A stretch of DNA of 64,000 bases from Durusdinium trenchii (GCA_963970005.1 CAXAMN010026772.1:1-64000); one strand, 5' to 3'. Shown: positions 21,408-31,986, counted from the stretch's first letter. Program-made: numbers and translations. The notes: a model not told the origin generated them from the letters alone.

Positions 21408-21482
21408 TGTGTACTACTAGCAAGAAGCTACTAGGTTGGAGGCCATCACTAGTAGGTTGGAGGCCATCATTACCCGTAGCTA
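21408..21482. repeat. CTACTAGTAG-type cluster with GGTTGGAGGCCATC
   Basis: Contains two copies of TAGGTTGGAGGCCATCA, also seen (as GGCCTCCAACCTAGTAG) at 61040. 21140-21960 otherwise lacks exon-like sequence. Confidence 0.7.
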
Positions 21483-21961
21483 GAAATGACTTCGGGAATG
21501 GTTCCTTTCCACCCATGCTGACAGCACCATACTATATACCGGGAAAGAGTCCCAGTCCCGGCTTCTCCACCTGCTCCGTCCAAGCCCACCGCAAGCTCGA
21601 CTCAATCAGCCGGTGATGAGCCAATGATGACCCTCTGGCTCAGTCCTGCTGTTTGCTGTGATTGCCCTGGATCCACTACCACTTGGAGATACAAACTGGC
21701 TGGGTGACTGATTATTGAAGCAGGAGATATAATATATGTGGTCTAGAAAGGTCTAGAAGTTTTGGCTGGCTGGCGGTGATCGAGTTAAACAGCCTTTTCA
21801 ACTTACCTTCCAAATAGCTTAGAGAAGAGAAGCAGGTACCAAAAAGCATCCAAAAGCTTTGATGGGATCACTTAGAATCTCATACCAGAACCCGTCTGAC
21901 CCCCTGTTTGGACTGGAGAATGGTGGTGTCACCGTTGCTCCCCCTCAGCCTCCTGCGTAGG

Positions 21962-22110
21962 TCATAAGGGTCTACTACGAGTAGAAGACAGGAATCGGAT
22001 TCCGCCACCGTTCTTCGTGAGTTCACCGGGTTCATCCAAATAAGGAACTCGCTTGGCAAACTCAGACTCCACTCGACTCGGCCATTGGGCGACCACACAC
22101 CCTCCGTTGG
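21962..22110 (-). CDS. Internal exon, unknown protein
   Basis: Reads CVVAQWPSRVESEFAKRVPY, LDEPGELTKNGGGIRFLSST. Acceptor TCTTTGTCCAACGGAG near 22104; donors GTGAAC (22025) or the in-frame stop at 21962 are options. Good codon use. No family recognised. Confidence 0.55.
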
Positions 22111-22160
22111 ACAAAGACCAGAACAGTCTGGCTGACACCCTCCGTTTTGGTGTAAGACAA

Positions 22161-22256
22161 TCCCCAGGGATCCAGTTGCACCTTCGAAGGTGGGACTGGT
22201 GTGGGTGCCAGGAGGGTCCAAGTACCTTTTGAGGAGGTACGACTGGATCCCTAGGG
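22161..22256. repeat. Inverted repeat with GGATCC ends
   Basis: CCAGGGATCCAGTTGCACC ... GGTACGACTGGATCCCTAGG. Same family as 9425-9531, including the shared GTGCCAGGAGGGTCCA. Confidence 0.8.
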
Positions 22257-22360
22257 GTAAAACAGCTGACCTGCTTTTGTGCTTCGGGATGGGTGACCAT
22301 TTTGTTAACGGTTGATGCGTTCGGGGTCCGAAGAGCAGGGTCCGCATAACACTGTCTTAC

Positions 22361-22443
22361 CGACTCATCCATTTTTGGAATCGACACTCAAAGCCTTTCA
22401 GACCCAGAACCGTGGCGAATACAGTGCCAAGAACTGCCATCAT
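22361..22443 (-). CDS. Possible first coding exon, hydrophobic N-terminus
   Basis: ATG ATG then AVLGTVFATVLGLKG and FECRFQKWMS, ending CG|GTAAGA, a consensus donor. The hydrophobic start followed by Cys and basic residues resembles a signal anchor or signal peptide, an inference. GATGATGGCAG could instead be an acceptor, making this an internal exon. Confidence 0.55.
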
Positions 22444-22856
22444 CAATCAAATTAATTCAAACGATATCAAAATGTGCGGAAGATTAGTGTTGATGTGTGC
22501 TGAGTAATACCAAACTGGAATGTCTTGGGGGTCTTGTTAGAAGTGTGTGAAAACATTCATTCACCTGAACCTGCATATTATCTACTACGGTATGCACAGG
22601 TCACTCACACGCACATCACATTGAGGTTTATGTCAGTGGCCCATGCCGGAAAACAAAGAAACACAAACGTCAGCTGCAGCGACTGGAATCACAGAGTAGG
22701 ACATCAATGAAACATCAGACTGTACAACAAAAGTGTGTCTCAAAGACTTCTGGCAAGCAACCCGTGAATGTCGTGACTTCACAGTAATATATATATATTA
22801 TAATATAACATGTTCTTTGAGACACCCCCAACATGCCCAAGTGTGTGACGTTGCAC

Positions 22857-23017
22857 CTGGACCAGCGATTCATCGTTTTCTGAACCCCCCAGGCTTCGCC
22901 CCGGCTTGCCATCACATAGCTCGGCTGGCAAGAAAGGCGGCCGAAATATCGCATCAGGTTCCGCATGGCGCCACGCCGTTGTTTAAATGTAATTTTGGTG
23001 GCCAACACGGTCACAAA
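22857..23017 (-). CDS. Internal exon, basic protein
   Basis: 53 codons: FVTVLATKITFKQRRGAMRN, LMRYFGRLSCQPSYVM, SRGEAWGVQKTMNRWS. Acceptor CCATTGTTTTGACAG in phase 0, donor AG|GTGCAA. Codons fit the coding islands throughout. Confidence 0.6.
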
Positions 23018-23137
23018 CTGTCAAAACAATGGATTTGCTTGCCACCTTGTGACCTTCATTGACCTTCACTACGAGCCAAACGGTCAGACCAACTACTCAA
23101 CACCAACCGAACACCGGTTGCGTGGTGTTCCGAACAC

Positions 23138-23247
23138 CGCACCGATCACGAGGCTTCCGCCGCGGTGACTTCGCTTGCTTCGGTGACTTCGGTCACTTCG
23201 CTTGGAAAGAGGTTGTCCGTGATGTAGTCCTCCGGTCAAAGAGCTCG
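23138..23247 (-). CDS. Internal exon, Arg/Ser-rich
   Basis: 36 codons: SSLTGGLHHGQPLSKRSDRS then HRSKRSHRGGSLVIGA. The RS/RH repeats come from a repeated CGAAGTCACCGAAGC. Acceptor TACTTCTTTCGCGCAG is strong. Phase fits 22857-23017 if the donor is GTGTTC. RS-rich segments occur in splicing factors, but nothing else supports that here. Confidence 0.5.
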
Positions 23248-23439
23248 CTGCGCGAAAGAAGTAGATGGAAGATCAGACACCAATCACAAGGTGGAAGCCT
23301 GGCTCTACTGGACAACCTGCAAGCCCATAAATAAGGACCGGCATCAACCAAGGGTGGTGGCCACACGCAGCAGTGTGACATGCAGGGTGGTTGCAAGGCC
23401 AAGCTCCTAACACACAAGGCCAAGCTCCTGGACCCGAAT

Positions 23440-23500
23440 CCTCTGGAGGGGTCTGGGGTCTCAAATCCCCATAGACCAAGGGCTGTTTGGAGCGCCTCCA
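23440..23500. repeat. GGGTCCGGACCCCTCC family, minus orientation
   Basis: Reads, on the minus strand, CTCCAAACAGCCCTTGG ... GACCCCAGACCCCTCC. Related copies at 32975-33050 and 46362-46450. Confidence 0.6.
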
Positions 23501-23755
23501 CAGTACCCTAGAAAATGGGAGATGACCCTCTAACCTTGTACCCCTTTTCCAAGGTTCTTGGAGGGTCCATACTATATATTGCTTGTGCACGACCCCGGGG
23601 TCTCCCATCGGTGGTCAACCAACCTTTCGCCATCACTGCTCACGCGTCGCCTCGAGCCAATCGGCTGAGACCAGGCCCTCCACTTTGGCCACGGGCCTCG
23701 GTGGTTTGAGGCGAGGCCCGAGACTTCCCCGGAGTGTTCTGCTGTTTTATTCGTC

Positions 23756-23852
23756 CTTGGGGCTCCAACCATATCCTCAGGTTCGGTGGTTAGACCCCCA
23801 AAACCACCCACCCCAACCACCGAACCGAAACGGAGGTCGTTGGAGCCCTAAG
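23756..23852. mobile_element. CCCTAGGG-family variant
   Basis: Same layout as 33703-33792 but with GGTTCGGTGG/CCACCGAACC in place of the AAGGTGG pair; terminal CCCTAGGG has decayed to CCTTGGGG / CCCTAAGG. The paired change on both arms keeps the hairpin. Confidence 0.75.
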
Positions 23853-23920
23853 GCGCTATAGCCGATCCATCGTTCCCTCCTTAGCCACCAGCAGTTCATG
23901 TCCTGCGCTCCGAATCAAGA

Positions 23921-24214
23921 TCACTGAACACGGGGGAAGTCGCGGGGAAGTGAACACAAAGCACTTGCTTTTGGTTTTCGTTTTTTCAGATGGCCAAATC
24001 CCAAACCCTTGAAGATGATTTGAAGCCAACGGACATCTGGATCCAAGGATATAGGGTTCAAGTGCAAGCATTTTGAACAAACAAGAACGCTGGTCGTTGC
24101 CACAACCGGCTGCGGTGGTCCCTCGGCCGACATCCTGTCTGCCTTGCACTCGAAACACATCGATCTCTGTCCTCCAGTTTTTTGAACTGACACATGCTGA
24201 AACCGTCTCTCGAT
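23921..24214 (-). CDS. Cysteine-pair exon, possible zinc-binding
   Basis: 98 codons in phase 0 after the strong acceptor CCTTCATTTGCAG: IERRFQHVSVQKTGGQRSMC, then MCFECKADRMSAEG, VLVCSKCLHLNPISLDPDVR, WLQIIFKGLGFGHLKKRKPK, and a TGA. Two CxxC pairs 24 residues apart suggest a zinc ribbon or finger, followed by a basic KKRKPK patch. Good codon use; the end may be a true stop (terminal exon). Confidence 0.65.
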   Translation of the reverse strand: MERRFQHVSVQKTGGQRSMCFECKADRMSAEGPPQPVVATTSVLVCSKCLHLNPISLDPDVRWLQIIFKGLGFGHLKKRKPKASALCSLPRDFPRVQ

Positions 24215-24864
24215 CTGCAAATGAAGGCATTTAAGGCATTGGCTTCATGTTGCCATCTTTGAAGAAGAGCAGGGTGGGAAGAGCCTGGCCAAAATGATCG
24301 AATGAGGCCCAGCCATGCCCAGCATCGGCCAAACTTGCTGGCAATAAGTGGACATGGTCATGACATGGTGGTCATGAGCAAGCAAAACATGGAGGTGGAA
24401 ATCATGGTGGACGGTGGAGGGAGTCCGACCGCCTGGATATCCAGCTCGCTGGCAATCTCAGTCTCCACATCCGTGTCTACCTCGGTCGTAACCATCGGCT
24501 CGGGGCGTTTTTTGGGGTGATCGGCTCGGGCCAAGTGATGTGAAGCTGGAGTCTCAAAGCGCCTTGGAACATGAGTACCAAGTGGTACATACTTGATTTT
24601 ACATTGTTTTACAGTGATTTCAGTACGTACAGTATAAATGACACTGGCACCCCAAGATGTTTGTTTTTATTGGGGACCCGTATAAACCACCAAACTTGAG
24701 GTAACTTTCAATCCACTGTGTATAAATCAATCGCCACTAGAAAGCTTGGTGCAACACAGGTTCTTCGCGATTACGCCCACCAAGTACTTTTCATGGGTTG
24801 CCTTCTGCACCAAAAAACGCCTCGGCCAACGCGGAAATGACACGTGACGTGTCGGCCACCTCAC

Positions 24865-24996
24865 GGACACGAGCGCTTGCGCCTTCAAAATGGTGACGCG
24901 ATCTTGAAGCCTCGCAGCCACCTGCGAAACCGACAAATCTTCTCCAAACCCGGTCGACACCGGAAACAGGGGATCAACGGAAGGCAGGCCAAGCAT
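24865..24996 (-). CDS. Internal exon, helical
   Basis: Reads LGLPSVDPLFPVSTGFGEDL then SVSQVAARLQDRVTILKAQA and LVS, ending at the consensus donor GTGAGG. The exon may start only at 24921 (acceptor TTTGTCGGTTTCGCAG). Amphipathic helix in the second half. Confidence 0.6.
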
Positions 24997-25319
24997 GGTG
25001 CATCATGCTTGCCTTTTTTGTTGAATCTCCATGCGATGATGAACATGTCAGCGTGGCTCAAGGTGATGGCGTCAATGATTTCAGATCTGGTGCCAACCAG
25101 AAGATAGTTATAATTGTATATTAAACTTGAGGCCAAGGGGGGGGCGAAAGCTAGCGCTCCAGAATGGGAAAGTGGAGGGCAGCGAGGTAGGAAAAAACAC
25201 GGCGCTCTTTTTGGAGGCAGTCGCACGGAGTAGCAGAAGGCAGGACGCCTTGCACAAGTTGGGCGGGGCAAACGATTCCAGGTGAAGAGTCCTTTATATG
25301 TGGCTCTTTGCCCGGATCC

Positions 25320-25504
25320 TCCTGCGAGAGAAGAGAGAGAAGAGAGACGGAAAGACGAGAGACAGAGAGGAGAGAGAGAGAGAGAGAGAGGAGAGACAGA
25401 TGAGAGAGAGATGAGAAAGAGATGAGGGAGAGATGAGAGAGATGAGAGAGAGATGAGAGAGAGATGAGAGAGATGAGAGAGATGAGAGAGAGAGAGAGAG
25501 AGAC

Positions 25505-25552
<48 letters not shown>

Positions 25553-25690
25553 CGAGTGCGGCCGCAAGATACGCAACGCTAACCGCATGCCAAAGAGCGA
25601 CGACAGGACGGAGTCGAACTTGCGAAGAGGGAGGAGGAGGAGGAGGGAGGGAGGGAGGGAGGGAAGGTGGGAGGAAGACAAGGAGGAGGA
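25320..25690. repeat. GA-rich tracts with (GTGAGA)n and (GGAG)n
   Basis: 25320-25500 is GAGAGA/GATGAGA; 25500-25550 is eight or so GTGAGA units; 25620-25690 is GGAGGA/GGGA. ORFs here are compositional. 25700-26620 has no clear exon. Confidence 0.9.
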
Positions 25691-26627
25691 GAGGGGAGGT
25701 GGGGAGGGGGGGCGGGGCTTCGACCTGAAAGATCAGGGGTTAGGATTTGCACCCGATCGAAAGAAACCTTGCTATCGCAAGAGTAACTCCAGCTAGCTTC
25801 GCTAGCTTTCGTGACAAGGTTTCCAAGCATATTATGCACCTACCCCAAGATCCATGGAAGGTAGCAAAATCATATGCAATTCCTCCCAGGCCTTCACCAG
25901 CTCTGGCGTTAGCATCTGACCTTGGGAAGGGACACCACATAGAAACACTGCACAAGAGTCATGGAGCAGGTTGCCAAGAAACTGGTTTATCATCTTCTTG
26001 TGGGGTTACATAAGGCTTGTCTGTGCCCTGTTGTGCCTTGATGCCATGGTCACTCCCCACAACGAAGCAACTTCTGCCCAGTTGAAACCGCTGACCAGTC
26101 CCAACTTCTGTCCCCCCATGTGACTCCACGACAGCATATCGACATCACGACCTCATTCTTGGAGAAAAACATGTTTGGGTCATCACAAGCAAGACGGGGA
26201 GAGGATGGGAGAGGGGTGCCTGGCGACCTCCCGATTTTCAAGGGGCTGATTGATTCTGAATGCCATGGGCACACCTGGGGATTCGGGATCAGTTCAATCT
26301 GGGAATCTCCAATTCCTGTGATTTTCAGGTGGGTCGGATAGGGGTCACCGCACTTTTCTCTTGTTGGATTCAACACGGCCCTAAGACTCCGGGCCCGAAC
26401 CAATGGGAAGGGTTTAGTTGGGCCAAGGATTCTTAGGGTGACCGTGACATGGAACCGTTGGATTTGGACTCGCATTTGTCCAAGTCACGCAGGCTGCGTG
26501 ACATCAGATCGACGAAACATCGACCCTGCACAGCGGGACCCGCTGTGCTTGATGACTCTGGGAGCTTGTAGTGATGCACCTCCCGATCTCAGCATCATCA
26601 AAAACAGCTGAGCCTGGGCGCCCCAAC

Positions 26628-26698
26628 AGGGGCCGCACCAAGTGGCATAAAAGTCCACGACCACGGGTTTTCCCTGCTGCACCTCTGCTGACAGACAT
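26628..26698 (-). CDS. Thioredoxin-domain exon (WCGPC active site)
   Basis: 23 codons: CLSAEVQQ then GKPVVVDFYATWCGP plus one base. This is the thioredoxin-fold core strand and active site WCGPC, which reduces disulfides in partner proteins. Acceptor TTCTCGTTTGGATTCAG (one leading base). GTTGGG splits the codon of the second active-site Cys, which explains why the genomic reading after WCGPC (GAQAQLF) does not match the family. The rest of the domain (cis-Pro loop) was not found nearby, so it must lie in other exons. Single-domain thioredoxin or one domain of a larger protein cannot be told. Confidence 0.8.
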
Positions 26699-26699
26699 C

Positions 26700-27800
26700 T
26701 GAATCCAAACGAGAAGTCGCGTAAGCGATGTTGCCAAGCGAGGTTGCCATTGCCTAATTTATCAGCAAATCCACAAATGCATACAAATGCAACAGCCAAA
26801 CTGTTGGGGACTTTTGCTTGGGCTTCTAAACTTCGGAGCAGATCGGAGCAAGTTTCGAAGTAGGTTCCGGAGCACTTTGCAAACATGCTGTGTATAATAC
26901 TGTAACACGGAACCACATGTTGTCATGCTGGCGCGCTGGCATGGGTCACACTAACATGCTGAGACATGGTCACGCTGAGATCCTGAAGTGGGTCATGCTG
27001 TCGTTCTGACTTGCTTGGAAAGTCCAGAGCGGATTCCAGAGCAGGTTCCCTGATTCTTGTTTATTTTATGTGTTTTGCGACGTTGTCATGCTTGCACATA
27101 CCTTGCGGACGTGTTGCCTTGTTTGTATGCTCGCTTGGTACATTGAAAGGACTCACATTGTTGAAGACAGCTTGGTCTAACAGGCGGATCCATGCCCAGC
27201 TGTTGAGGATGTTTCTTGGGCTTATGTATATGTATATAACTGTATATATATATATATTTGCTTATTTTTGCGTATATATTGAGACGGGAAGCTGTTCTTC
27301 TGCTTTGGACCTTTTTTTTGTGGAAGCATCCGACCTCATGGCACAACCTTTGAGTATTCGCACAGAATATTACATTCAGCCAGTGTACAATCGCAAGCGC
27401 AATGTACTCTGGCCATTGGAAGTCTTGCCGGTCTTACCCTTAGTCCCCGTAGCCCTGGCACAATCCGTTGGTCCCTCAAGCACTACACCCTAGAAGTAGA
27501 ACCACCATTTATCAAATAGCCTTTACCAAACATTGTTTGAGGATTTTATGCCACAAAAGCAGATCAACCATATTCAACCATTCTAAAAAATGGGCTTCCC
27601 AGGGTACACCGGAGTACCTGTAGGTCGTCATGTTCTTCCGAACTCAAGAACCCCCCTTGTGACCTGCTCCCTTTCCACGATCCCGAACGCCTTCCTTCTA
27701 ATTCGATCCGTGTCTCAACGAGATCGCAGCTTCGAACGGTGTGGGTGTTCCACACGCCGCCAAGGAACAGCTAATTCCAGCTCAACAGAGGTTGACTGCA
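26700..27800. other. No convincing exon
   Basis: Contains repeated short CATGCTG(A)GACATGGTCA words at 26920-27005 and a TATATA run at 27225-27265. Open frames are AT-rich and not coding-like; 27620-27740 minus (RIELEGRRSGSWKGSRS) is a weak candidate. Confidence 0.45.
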
Positions 27801-27806
27801 TCACAC

Positions 27807-27862
27807 CTCGACGACGATAGAAGAGGGGGATGGATGGTCCATTGGATTGGCATCTGAGAGAC
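27807..27862 (-). CDS. Internal exon after a long T-rich tract
   Basis: 18 codons: SLRCQSNGPSIPLFYRRR. Acceptor TTTGTCTTTCTTTCTTGGCAG is one of the best in the window. Donor GTGTGA; the frame stays open to 27715 (SVELELAVPWRR), so the exon may be longer. Confidence 0.5.
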
Positions 27863-28075
27863 CTGCCAAGAAAGAAAGACAAAAGAACATGCTGCTGTTC
27901 ATTAGATGGTGATGTCGAAAGGATATGACATGACATGATCTTGGTCGCACATGAGGTCTTATCAGCTCAATATAATGTGTCCTGACAAATATGGTGCGCG
28001 TCTGAGGGACTACTATGCAAGGACGAACGGCCAACCACTCTTGAGAAGAATGACAGCTGGTTGCGTTGTTTCCTT

Positions 28076-28170
28076 TAGGGTGCCAGTCGTACCGAACCTG
28101 AGGTTCGGTGGGACTGGGGTGGGGTGCCAGCCAGTTGGGTCCAGTCATACAGAACCTGAGGAGCTACGAC
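28076..28170. repeat. Paired AGGTTCGGT / ACCGAACCT blocks
   Basis: GGTGCCAGTCGTACCGAACCTGAGGTTCGGTGGGACTGG followed by a second imperfect copy. Small hairpins. Confidence 0.75.
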
Positions 28171-28199
28171 TGGAGCACTACTGACAGTATATGGTTCAT

Positions 28200-28310
28200 G
28201 TTGATTCATGTTGTCTGTAATTCGCGGTGGTAGGCCCCAATCGCCACGAGCCACGAGCGCGGCGCCGGCGTAGCCCAAACGCCCGGCCACCCGAACACAC
28301 CTATCTCAAT
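28200..28310 (-). CDS. Possible exon, GC-rich
   Basis: Reads VAGRLGYAGAALVARGDWGL then PPRITDN. Acceptor GGGGATTGAGATAG near 28300. Two other minus frames are also open. Unknown function. Confidence 0.35.
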
Positions 28311-28360
28311 CCCCAAACATCACATGCCTCCCCAACCCCTGAAACCACCCCTGTATAACC

Positions 28361-28487
28361 CAGACGCGACCCATGGGACTGCCATAATATATGCCATGAC
28401 ATTGGAGTGGTTTGGGTGGGGGGTGAATGTAGGCATATATGTTCCAGTCCCATGGAGTGTATGGCAGTCCCATGGGTCGTGTCTGGG
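28361..28487. mobile_element. 127 bp inverted-repeat element
   Basis: Left arm CAGACGCGACCCATGGGACT + GCCATA pairs with right arm TATGGCAGTCCCATGGG + TCGTGTCTG. Single arms occur at 6197 and 13273. No coding capacity. Confidence 0.85.
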
Positions 28488-28620
28488 ATTCTATCTCCCA
28501 CTCGAATGGAGGACTATCTCCCTGTTGCCACCAGCTCCGGGCCCGCCTGGGGTTGCCGCAGACCGGGACACGCTCGGTCGGTGGGGCCAGCGGGCTAGGC
28601 CTCGCAGGGAGATGAGTAAT

Positions 28621-28710
28621 CCCTAGGGCTCCAACTAGCTCCTGAGAAGATGGTTGGGGTGGGTTGGGGGGGTCTAACCACCTTCTGAGGATATGGTTGG
28701 AGCCCTAGGG
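28621..28710. mobile_element. 90 bp inverted-repeat element (CCCTAGGG family)
   Basis: Differs from 7823-7912 by only a few bases; same orientation. Confidence 0.9.
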
Positions 28711-28807
28711 AATGTAGGATCTTGATTCATCCACCCCCTCCATTTGGATACACGAACTTGCGGGGCTGTCCAGAGTGACGCGCGCTCCCCCGCTCCATTT
28801 GGATTGA

Positions 28808-28853
28808 ACAACCTCTTCATATATGGGGGGCTTTATCAATCAAGAGCCTACAG
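28808..28853. repeat. Half copy of the TGTAGACTC family
   Basis: ACCTCTTCATATATGGGGGG ... ATCAATCAAGAGCCTACA, matching the right half of 31896-31986. Confidence 0.65.
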
Positions 28854-29104
28854 TACTTGGCCTGAGTCTTGGCCAAGTCCAGAATCCGGGCCCGAGCCTC
28901 CATGGGTTTAGGGGCCCTGGAGTTTAGGGTCCGCAGATCGGGTAGAGAAAGATGCAAACACCAGCCACAAGAAAGGGATCGTAAGGGCACATGAACAAGA
29001 GGTACCTACACAACCATGGCTATACACCCGATGGATCCACTGGCACTCTCTGAGAAGGTGAGCAGGGAGACACCTAAAATCACCTAACAATAGGCATGTA
29101 GGCA

Positions 29105-29358
29105 AGAGGTATAGCCCGTTCCTCCATGCTCCTTGGCCTCTCCAAAATCGATCTGATCGCAGCTCCCACCCCGAACGAACGCACTTAAGAACACCGAACG
29201 CCTCCTCCGCCCGAGGTCGACCTCTAGAATACCACGCCCAAATCACCGTCCCACCAAAACGCCTCGCCGCGTGCCGCGCCTCCCGACAGAAAGCTCGCGC
29301 CAAAGCGGAGCGCGTCGCCGAGGAGATAAGCACACACCTATACGGTGATTCGGTGGAG
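29105..29358 (-). CDS. Long exon-like region, Arg/Ala-rich
   Basis: Reads ISSATRSALARAFCREARHA, ARRFGGTVIWAWYSRGRPRA, EEAFGVLKCVRSGWELRSDR. Very GC-rich third positions. ACCGTATAG gives one leading base, compatible with 30822-30923. The same frame is open over 28908-29507. Several internal GT sites, so two exons are possible. Confidence 0.55.
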
Positions 29359-29499
29359 CGGTCCCAAGCAGCGGCAGGACTGGTGTTCTTGACGTCACCT
29401 GGTGCGTCAATCGATGATTGAGTGACGCCACCGACCCAAGAGTACAAAGGCCACATGTTGTGTCTATGCCACATACATCCCTTGCAATACTTTGCAGGC

Positions 29500-30700
29500 G
29501 TTTGCAAGGTCCCAATCTATGAAAACACTGGAGAGTCATACTGCACTTGCCTTCGATCGTCCTTGCCTTCTGTGGAACAAAAAAAAGCTCCAGGTGATCT
29601 ATGTGGCACTTGAAGGCCATTGACATGAATGCTGAAATGCCATGCTACTTCTATATTGTTTTGTTTTATGGTTCTTTTCACACCGACATCTCATTTGTCA
29701 AACTTAAGACACTACATGCAACCCATTGTTTGCCCCAATTAAGCACTACCCCAGCCAAATATGTGGCAAAGGAGGGGACCATATAACTGTCAAGCAACGA
29801 ATCAAGGTGTGATAGGTTGGCCATCCAAGTTTCTTGGCACCAAAATGACAGGAGCTTACAACTGAGGTGGGAACCATGACCACAGCTGCTCGCGCAAGCC
29901 AGGGCAAGGCCGCCTTGCCATGTCTGGCCTCAGCCAATTAAGAGAGATATGGCTCTGAGACTGGCTCTGAGGAAAAAGAAAGCCGAGTGAAAATACACAT
30001 GACGACCTACCCTCTCAATCTGCACTGACCCCCGCGCTGGCAATCATGATGTGTTGGGAATATCTTCTCCACACGTGCCAAAACCTACAAAAACCCACGC
30101 AAGCCATGGGCAACCGATGAGAAACGCATGGGTTTAACTTGTCCCATGAGGTCCAACCCCCCCTGTCATTGAGGACTTGATCCAATAAACCGTGTATTTT
30201 GTGCGCATCCTTTAATGGATTCCCACGGTTGAGGTATGGCCATTGATTAAACTACGCACAATATCACGCAATAGTTCTTTCATACATATACATAGACACT
30301 ATGTTCAATCGATACATCTCCGACAAGCAATGTGCTGTTTCCGGTCAACACGGAAAGTTCCGGCGAAACACTGGGTATACGATCTGTGCATGTGCGCCCT
30401 GCGTATCAACATGTGGAGCCATCCCAAGCACTAGGACTTCTCTTGCTGGGGACAACACGAACCACCCAAGCAAAGGTAACCCTTAGTTTATCCTGTTTAT
30501 TCTCAGAACTTCTTTATGAATAGGTGTGACAAGTGAAACAAATTGTTTAGTTTACTTAATATATAAGGTTCTCTGGAATGCAATCTATACCCCTCACTCA
30601 AAGGCTCAAACGGACGATGCGATCCCGGTTCCAGTTCAAAAAACCAAACCCATCTGATCTGGACCCTCAGAGGGTGCGGTGATCAAACCTCTCTGGCAAA
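29500..30700. other. No gene seen
   Basis: No coding-like island on either strand; ordinary AT-rich sequence. Confidence 0.5.
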
Positions 30701-30821
30701 CAAAAGAATGACCATGCCGAATGCTTCCTCCAAAGTCCAATTCACTGGGCACCGGGGTTTTCCTGGTCCGGACATGACCCGAACCAAGAAACAGCTACGA
30801 CTGGCTCCCCCCATAACACAC

Positions 30822-30923
30822 CCATCGGTCGAACAACGGAGAGGGTCGCGTTCGGCGTGCGACGAACACTGGCTCGCCCCGACAAGAAACGCCGAATCGC
30901 CCCGGGTCGACGGTGCCACATCT
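30822..30923 (-). CDS. Internal exon, chain member
   Basis: 33 codons: DVAPSTRGDSAFLVGASQCS then SHAERDPLRCSTD. Acceptor after CATCCTTTTTCCACCATGCACGAG with one leading base, matching the two spare bases of 31311-31365; donor GG|GTGTGT. Unknown function. Confidence 0.6.
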
Positions 30924-31310
30924 CTCGTGCATGGTGGAAAAAGGATGAAGACCACCGTTGTGGACCGCCGGATGTTCTCTTTTCGAGTTCCATCATTAAG
31001 GTGAAACTTCTGCTTGTAGACATGCTCTATGATTTTTGATGGATTTTATTTGCAATCGAGTGGGTAAGGGGCGCGTTTCCACCTCTTGTGTCATCTATGT
31101 CATGAAAACGCCTTTTGCACGGGCCGGGTACATCAAATGCCCCATTGTCAGGATGGTTCTTCATATTTTCCATCTACCATTGCCTTTGTCTGCATTTGTG
31201 TAGGCCATTTGGTTGCTGATTTAGTGTTGCGGCGCATGTCCAATTCCAACAGGATTCATCCTTGTTCTTGAGTGCTGATATGTTGTGCAGCATGTTGCCC
31301 TGAAACACAC

Positions 31311-31365
31311 CGATGCCTCGCACCGTCTGAGACGGGAACCCCAAAACGTCGCAGTGGCATGGCGC
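31311..31365 (-). CDS. Internal exon, chain member
   Basis: 17 codons: AMPLRRFGVPVSDGARH. Two leading bases fit the one spare base of 32101-32170; donor CG|GTGTGT. The pyrimidine tract lies about 20 bases before the AG. Confidence 0.55.
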
Positions 31366-31895
31366 CTAGCGTATGTCCCGAGAGGTGGCAGAACAGGTGA
31401 GGAAGATCATGACAAAACAGTTAGAGCCTACCTGAGTGGTACCGGGTTTCTTCATGTTCACTCCACATTGAAATGATCAATCTGGAAGGGGGGAAGTGGG
31501 ATAACAATAAACACGTCGGGAGTGTACCTATAAATACTGTACATATGATGGAATCACACCCAATGTGAAAGGCAAACACGATAAGCTGTGCAGCCCAGGC
31601 CCATCTTTTGACCCAGGTACTCCCCATTTAGGGAGTTGGAGTGGGCCCGAGATGTGGCACCAGGCGAACTGTAAAACCGCCAGCAACGACCAATGCTGAT
31701 GCCCATAGATTTCAACTCGGAAACAAGTGGTGCTAGCTAGCCAAGACGGGAAGGTTTGGGAGCTCAAAGAAGTTGAAGTCACAAATAAAACACAAAAAAA
31801 AAGGGTGCCACAGACTATGTTTCTGCATTGTGGTCTTCTGCATAGAGCGTCCTGAAATTAGGTGCTTGACCGACTCGTTTCAAGGGTCCACCTAT

Positions 31896-31986
31896 AATGT
31901 AGACATATACTCTTGATAAATACACCCCCCATATGAAGAGGATGTTCAATTCAAAAGGAGGAGTGTATTAATCAAGAGTCTACATT
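31896..31986. mobile_element. 90 bp TGTAGACTC-family inverted repeat
   Basis: Arms AATGTAGAC..CTCTTGATAAATACAC and GTGTATTAATCAAGAGTC..TACATT. Relatives at 5631 (full palindrome), 7544, 28808 and 41290. Confidence 0.85.

Noticed and set aside
24727-24996. Apparent frameshift: LKAQA in one minus frame, then REVADTSRVISALAEA in another
   Set aside because: The consensus donor GTGAGG lies exactly between the two, so a normal exon end explains the first; the second may be intron or a later reading.
25464-25796. Arg/Glu/Val repeat proteins in the GA tract
   Set aside because: Pure simple-sequence DNA; all frames and both strands are open.
28908-29507. 199-codon minus open frame as a single gene
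   Set aside because: Only 29105-29358 has coding-like codons; the rest includes a repeat and noncoding-like sequence.
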